Shown: piece after piece, positions 43,892 to 52,042 of the stretch
Position numbering within the stretch: the first letter of the stretch is position 1
Layout of the letters: the number at the start of each line of letters is the position of its first letter
Assembly: GCA_958348245.1 (NCBI GenBank)
Contig: CATVYJ010000001.1
Coordinates: 124,001-188,000 of the forward strand
Direction of reading: 5' to 3'
DNA: 64,000 nucleotides
Source: an uncultured Veillonellaceae bacterium
GTDB lineage: Bacteria > Bacillota > Negativicutes > Veillonellales > Dialisteraceae
Notes under the pieces: model-generated
What the model saw: only the letters and a program-made list of their open reading frames with translations
What the model was told of the DNA's origin: nothing
The model's database searches: none
Made by a program: the position numbers and the translations under genes

Positions 43892-43915
43892 TTTCTACCC
43901 AAGTTTCTACCCAAG
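43892..43915 (+). repeat. Perfect 12-bp tandem repeat TTTCTACCCAAG
   Basis: Two exact copies at 43892-43903 and 43904-43915, about 80 bp 3' of tRNA-Ser. No gene is supported here; the repeat is of unknown origin. Confidence 0.7.
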
Positions 43916-43960
43916 CGGCCGTTTTTCTGCATCGGGAAGCCGTGATTTTTTATTTTTGTC

Positions 43961-43989
43961 TTTTCATCGGGGCGCATCAATCGTATAAT
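43961..43989 (+). promoter_or_regulatory. Promoter candidate of the YbjN-like gene
   Basis: TTTTCA (43961-43966), 17-bp spacer, TATAAT (43984-43989), 41 bp before the start codon. The same -35/-10 pair is seen upstream of 12308. Confidence 0.6.
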
Positions 43990-44029
43990 AAGTATAGATT
44001 TTTATATGACCCATGAGGAGGTTGCACCA

Positions 44030-44482
44030 ATGGCAGACAATGAAGTGAAAACCAATGTAAAAGCTGATAAATTTGACGCCTATCTGAAAGCGAACGGGCT
44101 GAATTTCTTCTTCCGCGATCCGGTGCCGAACGATCCGAACGGCACGGTGGTCTTCAAGTCCAACATTGAGGCGGAAGGGCAGAAGCTGCCGGTCGGCGTC
44201 ATTACGGACAACACGATTTACACCATCATCCGCGTACAGATCGGTACGGGACTCGTGAAAGACAGCAACCGGGAGCGGTTCAACGCTTTTCTGAATGAAC
44301 TGAACCGGGGATATAAAGTATTTAAATATGTGGCCGCTGACGACGGCACGGTATATCTTGATTCGTGCATTCCCAGCAGCAATGAAGCTTTCGATCCGCA
44401 GATTGTGCGGGTGGTGCTGGATGTGATCGTGAATCATCTGCAGGAAGAATACAAGACCATCATGAAAAAGGTCTGGGACTGA
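44030..44482 (+). CDS. YbjN-like domain protein
   Basis: 150 residues, acidic, no signal peptide or membrane helix. The pattern of strand-rich N-half ('TVVFKSNIEAEGQKLPVGVITDN' region), then 'RFNAFLNELNRGYKVFKYVAADDGTVYLDS' spanning the middle, and a final helix 'VVLDVIVNHLQEEYKTIMKK' resembles YbjN/type III secretion chaperone-like proteins. ATG at 44030 follows GAGGAGG; an upstream in-frame ATG at 44006 overlaps that site. It is a single-gene unit between its own promoter and a UUCG-loop terminator. The function is unknown. Confidence 0.65.
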   Translation: MADNEVKTNVKADKFDAYLKANGLNFFFRDPVPNDPNGTVVFKSNIEAEGQKLPVGVITDNTIYTIIRVQIGTGLVKDSNRERFNAFLNELNRGYKVFKYVAADDGTVYLDSCIPSSNEAFDPQIVRVVLDVIVNHLQEEYKTIMKKVWD

Positions 44483-44501
44483 TTTACTGTATGGAAATAT
44501 G

Positions 44502-44524
44502 ACGGCTCTTCGGAGCCGTTTTTC
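44502..44524 (+). terminator. Intrinsic terminator with UUCG loop
   Basis: ACGGCTC (44502-44508), TTCG loop, GAGCCGT (44513-44519), followed by a T run. Confidence 0.9.
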
Positions 44525-44529
44525 TTTTG

Positions 44530-44558
44530 CGCCGCGGGGATCCCCGCGGCGTTTTTTT
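44530..44558 (+). terminator. 22-bp perfect palindrome, second terminator
   Basis: 44530-44551 reads the same on both strands around a GGATCC centre and is followed by seven T residues. It backs up the terminator just before it. Confidence 0.7.
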
Positions 44559-44730
44559 CTGGCGCGCGGCGGGAATCGGCCGGGAAGAGGATGTCCCCAG
44601 CGGCGGATGTGGGAAAGAAAGGGAGAGAAAGGCCCCGCTCTGCTTCGCGGCGGGAGACGGGCACCCGGAAAACCGGGGCAGAGGGATTCGGCGGGCGAAA
44701 GGGTGGAGAATTTCTGTTTTCTCCTGTAAA

Positions 44731-44780
44731 GAAGTGGGGATTTATGGTAGAATGTGGATAAAAGTGGTGGAAATGAGGTG
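44731..44780 (+). promoter_or_regulatory. MraZ-box array and mraZ promoter
   Basis: Five consecutive 10-bp units share a GTGG/ATGG-type core at the same phase: GAAGTGGGGA, TTTATGGTAG, AATGTGGATA, AAAGTGGTGG, AAATGAGGTG. MraZ proteins bind short G-rich repeats in their own promoter with helical spacing, so this is the likely autoregulatory operator. It overlaps an extended -10 TGG-TAGAAT (44745-44753) and reaches the ribosome site. Confidence 0.65.
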
Positions 44781-44788
44781 AGGAAGAG

Positions 44789-45226
44789 TTGTTCATGAAT
44801 GAATACGCGCATACGATCGACAGCAAGGGTCGTATGATTCTTCCTGCCAAATTCCGGGAGGAACTGGGCGATGTGTTCGTTTTGTCGCCCGGCCTCGACA
44901 CCTGTCTGACGATTTATCCGCGGAACTGCTGGGAGCAGATGCTGGAAAAGCTGGAGCGGCTGCCGCAGACGCGGAAAAATGTGCGCGCCCTGCGGCGTTT
45001 TCTCATCGGGAAGAGTACGGAGATGGAATGCGACCGGCAGGGGCGGATTCTGATTCCTTCTCATCTGCGGGGATATGCGCAGCTGGGAAAGGACGCGAAG
45101 ATCATCGGCGTGGGGGATACCATCGAAATCTGGAGCCCGGCGGTGCTGCAGGCGGCGGAAGCAGAGAGCGGCGCGGCGGCGGATATCGCGGAGTCGCTGG
45201 ATCTGCCCATGGATTTCAATCTGTAA
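44789..45226 (+). CDS. mraZ: Transcriptional regulator MraZ
   Basis: 145 residues with two SpoVT/AbrB-like halves: 'EYAHTIDSKGRMILPAKFRE' (about 5-24) and 'MECDRQGRILIPSHLR' (about 80-95). A TTG start at 44789 gives the family N-terminus MFMNEY; the ATG at 44795 would lose two residues and is closer to the AGGAAG. MraZ represses the division/cell wall cluster by binding the repeats just upstream. First gene of the dcw cluster, 9 bp before rsmH. Confidence 0.95.
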   Translation: MFMNEYAHTIDSKGRMILPAKFREELGDVFVLSPGLDTCLTIYPRNCWEQMLEKLERLPQTRKNVRALRRFLIGKSTEMECDRQGRILIPSHLRGYAQLGKDAKIIGVGDTIEIWSPAVLQAAEAESGAAADIAESLDLPMDFNL

Positions 45227-45235
45227 GAGGACGTT

Positions 45236-46168
45236 ATGGAATTTCATCACGTGAGCGTACTGCTGAATGAAATGATCGAGGGCGTCCTTACGGACCCGGC
45301 GGGCATCTATGTGGACTGCACACTCGGCGGCGGCGGACACAGTTTCGCCCTGTCGCAGAAGCTCGCGCCGGAGGCGCTTCTCATCGGCATCGATCAGGAT
45401 GCGGACGCCATCCGTGCGGCGGGAGAGCGGCTGAAAGACATTCCCTGCCGGCATATGCTGGTGCGGGAGAATTTTTCCCGCGTAGGCGAGGTGCTCGATG
45501 AACGGGGCATCGGCCCGGTGAACGGCTTTCTGTTTGATCTGGGGGTGTCGTCCTATCAGCTCGACGAAGGAGAACGGGGATTTTCCTATATGCACGATGG
45601 ACGGCTGGACATGCGGATGGATCAGCGGAACCCTCTCACCGCCTATGAGGTGGTGAACCGGTACAGCGAAGACGAGCTGGAAGATATCATCCGCCGGTAC
45701 GGCGAGGAACGGTGGTCCCGGCGCATCGCCCGGTTCATCGTGGAGGGGCGGAAGGAAAAGCCTGTGGAGACGACCATGGAACTGGTGCATCTCATCAAGG
45801 CGGCGGTGCCCGCGGGCGCGCGGAAGGATGGGCCGCATCCGGCGAAGCGCACGTTTCAGGCGATCCGCATCGAGGTGAACGGAGAGCTGCGCATTCTGGA
45901 AGACACCATGCGCACGTGCGTCAGGCACCTTGCGCCGGGTGGGCGCATCGGCGTAATTACCTTTCAGTCTCTGGAGGACCGCATCATCAAAGACGTTTTC
46001 CGGGAAATGGCGCAGGACTGCATCTGTCCGCCGGATCTCCCGGTGTGCGTCTGCCATCATCACCGTGAAATCAGAAAACCGGCGAAGCCCGTGCGGCCGG
46101 GACGGGAAGAAGTGGAAGCCAATCCGCGGGCGCGCAGCGCCGTGCTGCGCGTAGCGGAAAAACTGTAA
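45236..46168 (+). CDS. rsmH: 16S rRNA (cytosine1402-N4)-methyltransferase RsmH
   Basis: 310 residues, usual length. The SAM-binding motif is DCTLGGGGHSFAL (about 23-35). 'FDLGVSSYQLDEGERGFSY' near 100-118 and 'TFQAIRIEVN' near 205 are diagnostic of RsmH/MraW. A Cys-rich 'CICPPDLPVCVCHH' segment is near 262-275. Second gene of the dcw cluster after mraZ. Confidence 0.97.
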   Translation: MEFHHVSVLLNEMIEGVLTDPAGIYVDCTLGGGGHSFALSQKLAPEALLIGIDQDADAIRAAGERLKDIPCRHMLVRENFSRVGEVLDERGIGPVNGFLFDLGVSSYQLDEGERGFSYMHDGRLDMRMDQRNPLTAYEVVNRYSEDELEDIIRRYGEERWSRRIARFIVEGRKEKPVETTMELVHLIKAAVPAGARKDGPHPAKRTFQAIRIEVNGELRILEDTMRTCVRHLAPGGRIGVITFQSLEDRIIKDVFREMAQDCICPPDLPVCVCHHHREIRKPAKPVRPGREEVEANPRARSAVLRVAEKL

Positions 46169-46189
46169 TACAGGGAAGGATGAACGAGC

Positions 46190-46588
46190 ATGCTTTCGCA
46201 GGACGTAAAGATGTTGAATTATACCCGCGCCATTCCGGGACGGTACGATGTCCCTTATGAGGCGGAGACGCCGGCGGCGGAACGTTCTGCGGTCAGCGCG
46301 GTCCACCTGGAGGTGTACATCATCGCCGCGGCGGTCGCTCTGATGATGGGCGTATTCTATTTTGTGAGCGGCTATGCGGCGCAGAAGAGCTACGACATGC
46401 AGGAGCTGCGCACGGAGATCATCGCGCTGGAAAAGAAGAATGCGGTGGCGCGCCTCGAGGTGGCGCGGCTGGAATCGCCCGCGCGCATTCAGCGCATCGC
46501 GGAAACAGAGCTGGGCATGCTTGTGCCGCAGCGCGCGATTTACGGCTCCAGCGATACGTATGTGAATCCGGCGGATATTCACGAATGA
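46190..46588 (+). CDS. ftsL: Cell division protein FtsL-like
   Basis: 132 residues with the bitopic FtsL layout: cytoplasmic N-terminus of about 40 residues, one membrane helix (about 43-63), then a leucine-zipper-like coiled coil (about 65-110, 'MQELRTEIIALEKKNAVARLEV' split by heptads) and the FtsL/DivIC end 'RIAETELGMLVP'. It scaffolds FtsQ/DivIB and FtsB/DivIC at the septum. Identification rests on topology, the C-terminal motif and its dcw position after rsmH. The ftsI gene that usually follows is missing. Confidence 0.85.
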   Translation: MLSQDVKMLNYTRAIPGRYDVPYEAETPAAERSAVSAVHLEVYIIAAAVALMMGVFYFVSGYAAQKSYDMQELRTEIIALEKKNAVARLEVARLESPARIQRIAETELGMLVPQRAIYGSSDTYVNPADIHE

Positions 46589-46645
46589 CAAACGAAATAC
46601 AGGCCCGTCAGGGCGCTCACAGGCGGTCGGCAAGTCCGGCCGCTA

Positions 46646-46674
46646 TTGTAACATTCGGGGTTTTACGCTATGAT
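46646..46674 (+). promoter_or_regulatory. Promoter upstream of murE
   Basis: TTGTAA (46646-46651), 17-bp spacer, TATGAT (46669-46674). It lies in the 128-bp gap between ftsL and murE where ftsI normally sits. Confidence 0.6.
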
Positions 46675-46716
46675 AAGTGAGGTTTACTGAAGACATCCAT
46701 ATAGAGGTGACATACG

Positions 46717-48225
46717 TTGAAATATTTACAGGATTTGCTCCGCGCGACCGAAACGGTGCGCGTGGAAGGAACGGCAGACCGGGAAGTGACGGACGTCACC
46801 GCGGATTCGCGGGACGTAAAGGCGGGCAGCCTCTTTTTTTGCCTGTGCGGCGCGCATGTGGACGGGCACGCTTTTGCGGCGTCTGCTGCGGAAAAGGGCG
46901 CGGCGGTCATCGTGGCGGAGAAGGCCGTGGCCGTGCCGGAGGGTACGACCGTGGTTTACGTGAAAGATACGCGGAAAGCCATGGAAGACATGACGCCCTT
47001 TTTCTTTGATTATCCGGCGCGGCGCATGCGCATGCTCGCCGTAACCGGGACGAACGGCAAGACCACGACGACGCATATCTGCGCGCATATTCTGCAGCAG
47101 GCGGGGTATAAGACGGGGGTCATCGGCACCATTCACATGCTCATCGGCGACCGGGAGTACCCCACGCACAATACGACGCCGGATGTGGTGGATCTGGAAA
47201 AAATGCTCTATCAGATGGCGCAGGAGGGCGTGACGCACGTGTGCATGGAAGTCTCTTCTCATGCGCTGGTCATGGGCCGGGTGGAAGGCGTAGAATTTGA
47301 CAACGCTTCGTTCACCAATCTGACGGAAGACCATCTGGATTACCATAAAACAATGGACAACTATGCCGCAGCGAAGGCGCTGCTCTTTGCAAGTGTATCG
47401 GAAGCGGGGCAGACGAAATCCGGAAAATCCGCGCATATCAATGCCGACGCGCCGTATGCGGACGTGATGGAAAAGGCGGTATCGGACCGCGCTCTCTGTC
47501 CGGTGACTTCGTTCAGCATCGACCGTCCGTCGGATCTGCAGGCGTCCCATATCCGGTTTAACGCCAATTCTTCGGAATTTACCGTGCGCTGGAAGGGAAC
47601 GGACTATGAGGTCTACACGCATCTGGTAGGGCGGTTCAATGTATACAACGTGCTTACCGCCATGTCGGCATGCCTCGGGGAAGGCGTTTCCATGGAGGTC
47701 ATCCTGGATGCGCTGAAGACGTTCCGCGCCGTGCCGGGGCGGTTTGAGCTGATCGACGAGGGACAGCCTTTCACCGTGGTGGTGGACTATGCGCACACGC
47801 CGGACGGCCTGGAAAATATCCTGAAAACGGCGGAGGAACTGCGGCGGAACCGCATCATTGCCGTATTCGGGTGCGGCGGCGACCGGGACCGGATGAAACG
47901 GCCCATCATGGGGAGCATCGGCGCTTCCTATGCGGATATTGTCATCGTGACGAGCGACAATCCCCGTACGGAGGACCCCGACGCCATCGTGGCGGAGGTC
48001 GCGGCGGGCGTGAAAGAAATCGCCGGAGAAAAAGAAGGGTTCCATTATGAAATCCTCGTCAACCGGCGGGACGCCATCCGCCGGGCCATTGCGGTGGCAG
48101 AACCGGGCGATATTGTGATGATCGCCGGGAAGGGACATGAAAATTATCAGATCCTGAAAGACAGGACCATTCATTTTGACGACAGAGAGGAAGCGCGGGC
48201 GGCGCTGAAAGAGCTGGGAGACTGA
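46717..48225 (+). CDS. murE: UDP-MurNAc-L-Ala-D-Glu--2,6-diaminopimelate ligase MurE
   Basis: 502-residue Mur ligase. The ATP loop is GTNGKTTT (111-118). The DNPR motif at 414-417 (followed by TEDP) indicates meso-diaminopimelate rather than lysine as the amino acid added, as expected in Negativicutes peptidoglycan. The start is TTG at 46717 with AGAGGTGA upstream. It ends 1 bp before murF and may have its own promoter. Confidence 0.97.
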   Translation: MKYLQDLLRATETVRVEGTADREVTDVTADSRDVKAGSLFFCLCGAHVDGHAFAASAAEKGAAVIVAEKAVAVPEGTTVVYVKDTRKAMEDMTPFFFDYPARRMRMLAVTGTNGKTTTTHICAHILQQAGYKTGVIGTIHMLIGDREYPTHNTTPDVVDLEKMLYQMAQEGVTHVCMEVSSHALVMGRVEGVEFDNASFTNLTEDHLDYHKTMDNYAAAKALLFASVSEAGQTKSGKSAHINADAPYADVMEKAVSDRALCPVTSFSIDRPSDLQASHIRFNANSSEFTVRWKGTDYEVYTHLVGRFNVYNVLTAMSACLGEGVSMEVILDALKTFRAVPGRFELIDEGQPFTVVVDYAHTPDGLENILKTAEELRRNRIIAVFGCGGDRDRMKRPIMGSIGASYADIVIVTSDNPRTEDPDAIVAEVAAGVKEIAGEKEGFHYEILVNRRDAIRRAIAVAEPGDIVMIAGKGHENYQILKDRTIHFDDREEARAALKELGD

Positions 48226-48226
48226 C

Positions 48227-49606
48227 ATGGCGTCTTTCACGATAGAAGAAGTGCTGAAAGCCGTGGGCGGCGTGCTTGTCCGCCGGGGAAACGCCGGGCT
48301 GTGCCGCGGGGTCAGCACGGATACGCGGACCCTCGAAGAGGGGAATCTCTTTATCCCTCTTTCCGGGGAACATTTCGACGGCCACCGCTTTTTATCGTCT
48401 GCCGCGGAGAAAGGCGCAGCGGCGGTGGTGGTATCGAACCGGGAGGCTGCGGACAACCTTCCGCTGGCGGTCACGGTCATCGCCGCGGGGGATACGCTCC
48501 GCGCGCTGGAGGATCTGGCCCGTTTTCACCGGCAGCGTTTTTCCGTGCCGGTCGTGGCGGTGACCGGGTCCAACGGGAAAACCACTACGAAGGACATGAT
48601 TTCCGCGGTGCTGAAAACCACGTACCGGGTATGCCATACAAAGAAAAATTTCAACAATGAAATCGGCCTGTCTCAGACGCTGCTGTCCCTTACGGAAGAC
48701 GACGAAGTGTGCGTCGTGGAAATGGGCATGAGGGGTCTGGGGCAGATCGCGGAATTGTGCCGCGTCGCCTGTCCGACTGTGGGCGTCGTGACCAATGTGG
48801 GCACGTCCCATATCGGGCTTCTGGGAAGCCGGGAGAATATCGCCCGGGCGAAAGGCGAACTGATCGATGCACTGCCCGCCGGTGGGACGGCCATTCTCAA
48901 TGAAGATGACGACTTTGTGCGGGCTATGGGAGACCGCTACGCCGGGCGGGTCGTTTCCTATGGCGTGGCGCACGGGAAAGACGTGCGCGCAGAGCATGTG
49001 GAGCAGCGGCCGGAGGCCATGGATTTTCAGTGTTCCCTTTTCGGAGAGACGTTTCCGGTGCATCTGCCCATGATCGGCATTCACAATGTATATGACGCGC
49101 TGGCGGCTGCGGCGGCCGGGCGCGTTCTTGGCGTGTCTGCGGAACGCATCCGGCAGGCGCTGGAGTGCTTCCGCCCGCAGGGGGACAGCCAGAAAATAGA
49201 AACCGTCGGCGGGGTGCGCGTATTGAATGATTCGTACAATGCGAACCCGCTGTCCATGGAAATGGCGTTCCGCGCTTTTGCGCAGATGGAAGGGCGACGT
49301 CATATCCTGGTACTGGGCGATATGCTCGAACTGGGCCGGTATGAAGAAGAATTTCACCGGGATATGGGCCGCAGAGCGGCGGAGATGGGCTTCGACGCGA
49401 TGATTACGGTGGGGCCGCTGGCGAAACTGATGGCGGACGCCGCCCGGCAGGCGGGCATGGCGGATACGGTTTCTTTCAGCGACTGCCGCTCTGCGGCGGC
49501 GTATATCCGGGCCTATGCGGAGGCGGGGGATGCCGTGCTCATCAAAGGGTCCCACGCCATGCATCTGGAAACGATTCCCGGGCTCTGGAGAGGAGAAGCG
49601 GAATAA
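48227..49606 (+). CDS. murF: UDP-MurNAc-tripeptide--D-alanyl-D-alanine ligase MurF
   Basis: 459 residues, full length. The ATP loop is GSNGKTTTKDM (114-124), the 'NFNNEIGLSQTLL' block typical of MurF follows, and the C-terminal domain contains 'LNDSYNANPLSMEMA'. It adds D-Ala-D-Ala (product of the Ddl encoded downstream) to complete the UDP-MurNAc-pentapeptide. It starts 1 bp after the murE stop. Confidence 0.97.
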   Translation: MASFTIEEVLKAVGGVLVRRGNAGLCRGVSTDTRTLEEGNLFIPLSGEHFDGHRFLSSAAEKGAAAVVVSNREAADNLPLAVTVIAAGDTLRALEDLARFHRQRFSVPVVAVTGSNGKTTTKDMISAVLKTTYRVCHTKKNFNNEIGLSQTLLSLTEDDEVCVVEMGMRGLGQIAELCRVACPTVGVVTNVGTSHIGLLGSRENIARAKGELIDALPAGGTAILNEDDDFVRAMGDRYAGRVVSYGVAHGKDVRAEHVEQRPEAMDFQCSLFGETFPVHLPMIGIHNVYDALAAAAAGRVLGVSAERIRQALECFRPQGDSQKIETVGGVRVLNDSYNANPLSMEMAFRAFAQMEGRRHILVLGDMLELGRYEEEFHRDMGRRAAEMGFDAMITVGPLAKLMADAARQAGMADTVSFSDCRSAAAYIRAYAEAGDAVLIKGSHAMHLETIPGLWRGEAE

Positions 49607-49609
49607 GCC

Positions 49610-50569
49610 ATGGATATGTCTTATATACTGTATGCGGCGGAAGCTTTTGTCCTGACGGTGCTGCTCGGTCTTGCGGCCATTCCGCTGGCGCGAAAGTACA
49701 AAGCGCGCCAGTCTATCCGGGAAGAGGGGCCGAAGTCGCACCGCGTCAAGTCGGGCACGCCGACCATGGGCGGGCTGTTCATGCTGCTCGCGGCGGTGCT
49801 GGTCATCGCTGGAAACCGTCTGTTTGATCCGGCGGTGCTCCTGCTGGTGCTCATTACGTTCGGTCATGCGCTGCTGGGATTTCTTGACGATTTTATCAAG
49901 GCGGAAAAGAAGCGGAACCTGGGCCTTACGGCAAAACAGAAAATGGCGGGGCAGCTCGTATTGTCCATCGCGTTCTGTTTCGGCTGTGTGGAAATTCTGG
50001 GGCTGCCCACATCCATTGCGGTTCCGTTTACCAGCATGGATATTTCCATCGGATGGCTCTATTATCCGTTTGTGGTGCTGGTCATCGTGGGCGCATCCAA
50101 CGCGGTGAATCTGACCGACGGGCTGGACGGTCTGGCAGCGGGATGCTGCGTCGTGGCCTTTGCGGCGTATGCGCTGTTCTGCCGCATGGAAGGCATGCCG
50201 GATATCGGTGCGTTCGCCATGGTGGTGGTGGGGTGCTGCGCGGGATTTCTCGTGTACAATTACCATCCCGCAAAAATTTTCATGGGGGATACCGGATCTC
50301 TGGCGCTGGGCGGAGCCATCGCGGGGATTTCCGTGCTGACGCGTACGGAGCTCCTGCTGATTTTCCTCGGGCTCATTTTCGTCGTGGAGGCGCTCTCCGT
50401 CATCCTGCAGGTGGCATCCTTCCAGCTTACGGGGAAACGCATTTTCAAGATGAGCCCAATCCATCACCATTTTGAATTGAGCGGGTGGAGTGAAGTGCGC
50501 GTGGTGTGGACGTTCTGGTTCTTTGAACTGGCGGCGGCCGGCGCGGCACTCTTCCTGATTTTCGGCTGA
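49610..50569 (+). CDS. mraY: Phospho-N-acetylmuramoyl-pentapeptide-transferase MraY
   Basis: 319-residue integral membrane enzyme with ten helices that makes lipid I on undecaprenyl phosphate. Diagnostic blocks are 'SHRVKSGTPTMGGL' (about 43-56), GFLDDFIK (about 87-94, Asp pair), 'NAVNLTDGLDGLAAG' (about 164-178), 'FMGDTGSLALG' and the C-terminal 'KMSPIHHHFEL' His cluster. Starts 3 bp after murF; an ATG two codons later (49616) is also possible. Confidence 0.97.
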   Translation: MDMSYILYAAEAFVLTVLLGLAAIPLARKYKARQSIREEGPKSHRVKSGTPTMGGLFMLLAAVLVIAGNRLFDPAVLLLVLITFGHALLGFLDDFIKAEKKRNLGLTAKQKMAGQLVLSIAFCFGCVEILGLPTSIAVPFTSMDISIGWLYYPFVVLVIVGASNAVNLTDGLDGLAAGCCVVAFAAYALFCRMEGMPDIGAFAMVVVGCCAGFLVYNYHPAKIFMGDTGSLALGGAIAGISVLTRTELLLIFLGLIFVVEALSVILQVASFQLTGKRIFKMSPIHHHFELSGWSEVRVVWTFWFFELAAAGAALFLIFG

Positions 50570-50652
50570 CGCGGCTCCCTTGCAGGGGGTCTGCGGCGGC
50601 GGTATACTGACAGACAATTACGGCGCGAGAAGCGCGGAATGGAGTCTTCCCC

Positions 50653-51993
50653 ATGGAGAATGTTCTGATTCTGGGCGCGGGCATCAGCGGTCTCGGCGCG
50701 GCGCATGTCCTGCTCGAGCGGGAATGCCGCGTCGTGATTTCCGATCTGCATGATATCCGGGACCGCGGCGAAAAAGAAGCGCTGGCCCGGATGGGAGCCA
50801 TTTTTGCCATCGGCTCGCAGACAGAGGCCCTGCTTTCCGAAAAAGACGCGGTGATCGTGTCTCCCGGAATTCCCCGGGAGAATCCGCTGGTGGCGGCGGC
50901 GTTCCGGCGGGGCATCCCTGTCCTGAGCGAAATCGAACTGGCGTACCGCACGGCGAAAGCGCCCATTCTGGCGGTGACGGGTACAAACGGCAAGACCACC
51001 ACTACATCGCTTCTCGGGCACATGATTGAGACGGCGGGCATTCCCTGTGCGGAAGCGGGCAATATCGGGAAGTCGCTTTCCCGCGAAGCGGAGGCGGTGC
51101 CGCCGGAAGGGATCATCGCTGCGGAATTGTCCAGTTTTCAGCTGGAGTTCATTGATACGTTCCGTCCCATGGCGGCCGTTATTCTGAATATCACGCCGGA
51201 TCATCTGGAGCGGCATCATACGATGGAGGCCTATGCGGCGGCCAAAGCGAGGATCTTTGAGAATATGGGGCCGGAGGGCAGCCTGCTTCTGAATCAGTCG
51301 GATTCCTGGACGGCGCGCTTTGCCGCGGAAGCGCGGGCGCACGTGTTTTATCTGGATACGGAGAAGCCGGTCCGCGAAGGGGCCTGTCTCCTGGACGGAG
51401 AGCTGACGCTCCGCATCGGCGGGAAGGACATCCCGCTTGTCCGGGAAGCCGATATGGCCATCCGCGGCCATCACAATATGGAAGACGCGCTGGCTGCGGC
51501 GTTTCTGGCCTATCAAGGCGGCGTGCCTGCAGAAGCCATCCGGAAGGCGCTCCTGTCTTACCGCGCGCTGGAGCACCGCATCGAATATGTGCGGACCGTG
51601 CGCGGCGCCGCTTATTACAACGATTCTAAAGCGACCAACACGGACGCGGCGGAGAAGGCGCTCGGCGCTTTTCATGAGCCGGTCATCCTCATTGCAGGCG
51701 GACACGACAAGGGCACGCCCCTCGACAGCTTCATGACTGTCGTCCGGGCGCATGCGAAGCATGTGGTGCTACTGGGCGAGGCGGCGGAGCGGTTCCGCGA
51801 AGCGGCGGAGCGCGCCGGCCTATCCGCGCTGACCATGGCTTCAGACATGGAAGATGCGGTGAACAAAGCGGCGGCGCTGGCGGAAGCGGGAGATGTGGTG
51901 CTGCTGTCTCCGGCCTGTTCCAGCTATGACATGTATCATTCCTATGAAGAACGGGGCCGTGATTTCAAACGGCTCGTTCAGGCATTGCAGTAA
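50653..51993 (+). CDS. murD: UDP-MurNAc-L-alanine--D-glutamate ligase MurD
   Basis: 446 residues. It has an N-terminal Rossmann-like domain, ATP loop GTNGKTTTT (110-118), 'AELSSFQLEFIDTFRP' and 'NDSKATNTDAAEKAL' motifs, and the C-terminal domain 'LLSPACSSYDMYHSYEERG' (diagnostic of MurD). It acts before MurE in precursor synthesis. The 83-bp gap after mraY holds no gene; ftsW, which commonly follows murD, is absent here. Confidence 0.97.
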   Translation: MENVLILGAGISGLGAAHVLLERECRVVISDLHDIRDRGEKEALARMGAIFAIGSQTEALLSEKDAVIVSPGIPRENPLVAAAFRRGIPVLSEIELAYRTAKAPILAVTGTNGKTTTTSLLGHMIETAGIPCAEAGNIGKSLSREAEAVPPEGIIAAELSSFQLEFIDTFRPMAAVILNITPDHLERHHTMEAYAAAKARIFENMGPEGSLLLNQSDSWTARFAAEARAHVFYLDTEKPVREGACLLDGELTLRIGGKDIPLVREADMAIRGHHNMEDALAAAFLAYQGGVPAEAIRKALLSYRALEHRIEYVRTVRGAAYYNDSKATNTDAAEKALGAFHEPVILIAGGHDKGTPLDSFMTVVRAHAKHVVLLGEAAERFREAAERAGLSALTMASDMEDAVNKAAALAEAGDVVLLSPACSSYDMYHSYEERGRDFKRLVQALQ

Positions 51994-52042
51994 ATAAGAA
52001 CCGGCGCTTCGGCGCTCTGTACGATAAGGCGGGTTCCTTTCA

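Noticed and set aside
43463..43980. Minus-strand frames overlapping tRNA-Ser with WDSNPRYL- and GGIRTHG-like translations
   Set aside because: These are the familiar false proteins produced by reading tRNA genes antisense.
44753..44761. TGTGGATAA, an exact DnaA-box match upstream of mraZ
   Set aside because: A single site inside the phased MraZ repeats, with no cluster of boxes, dnaA or dnaN nearby; it is not an origin.
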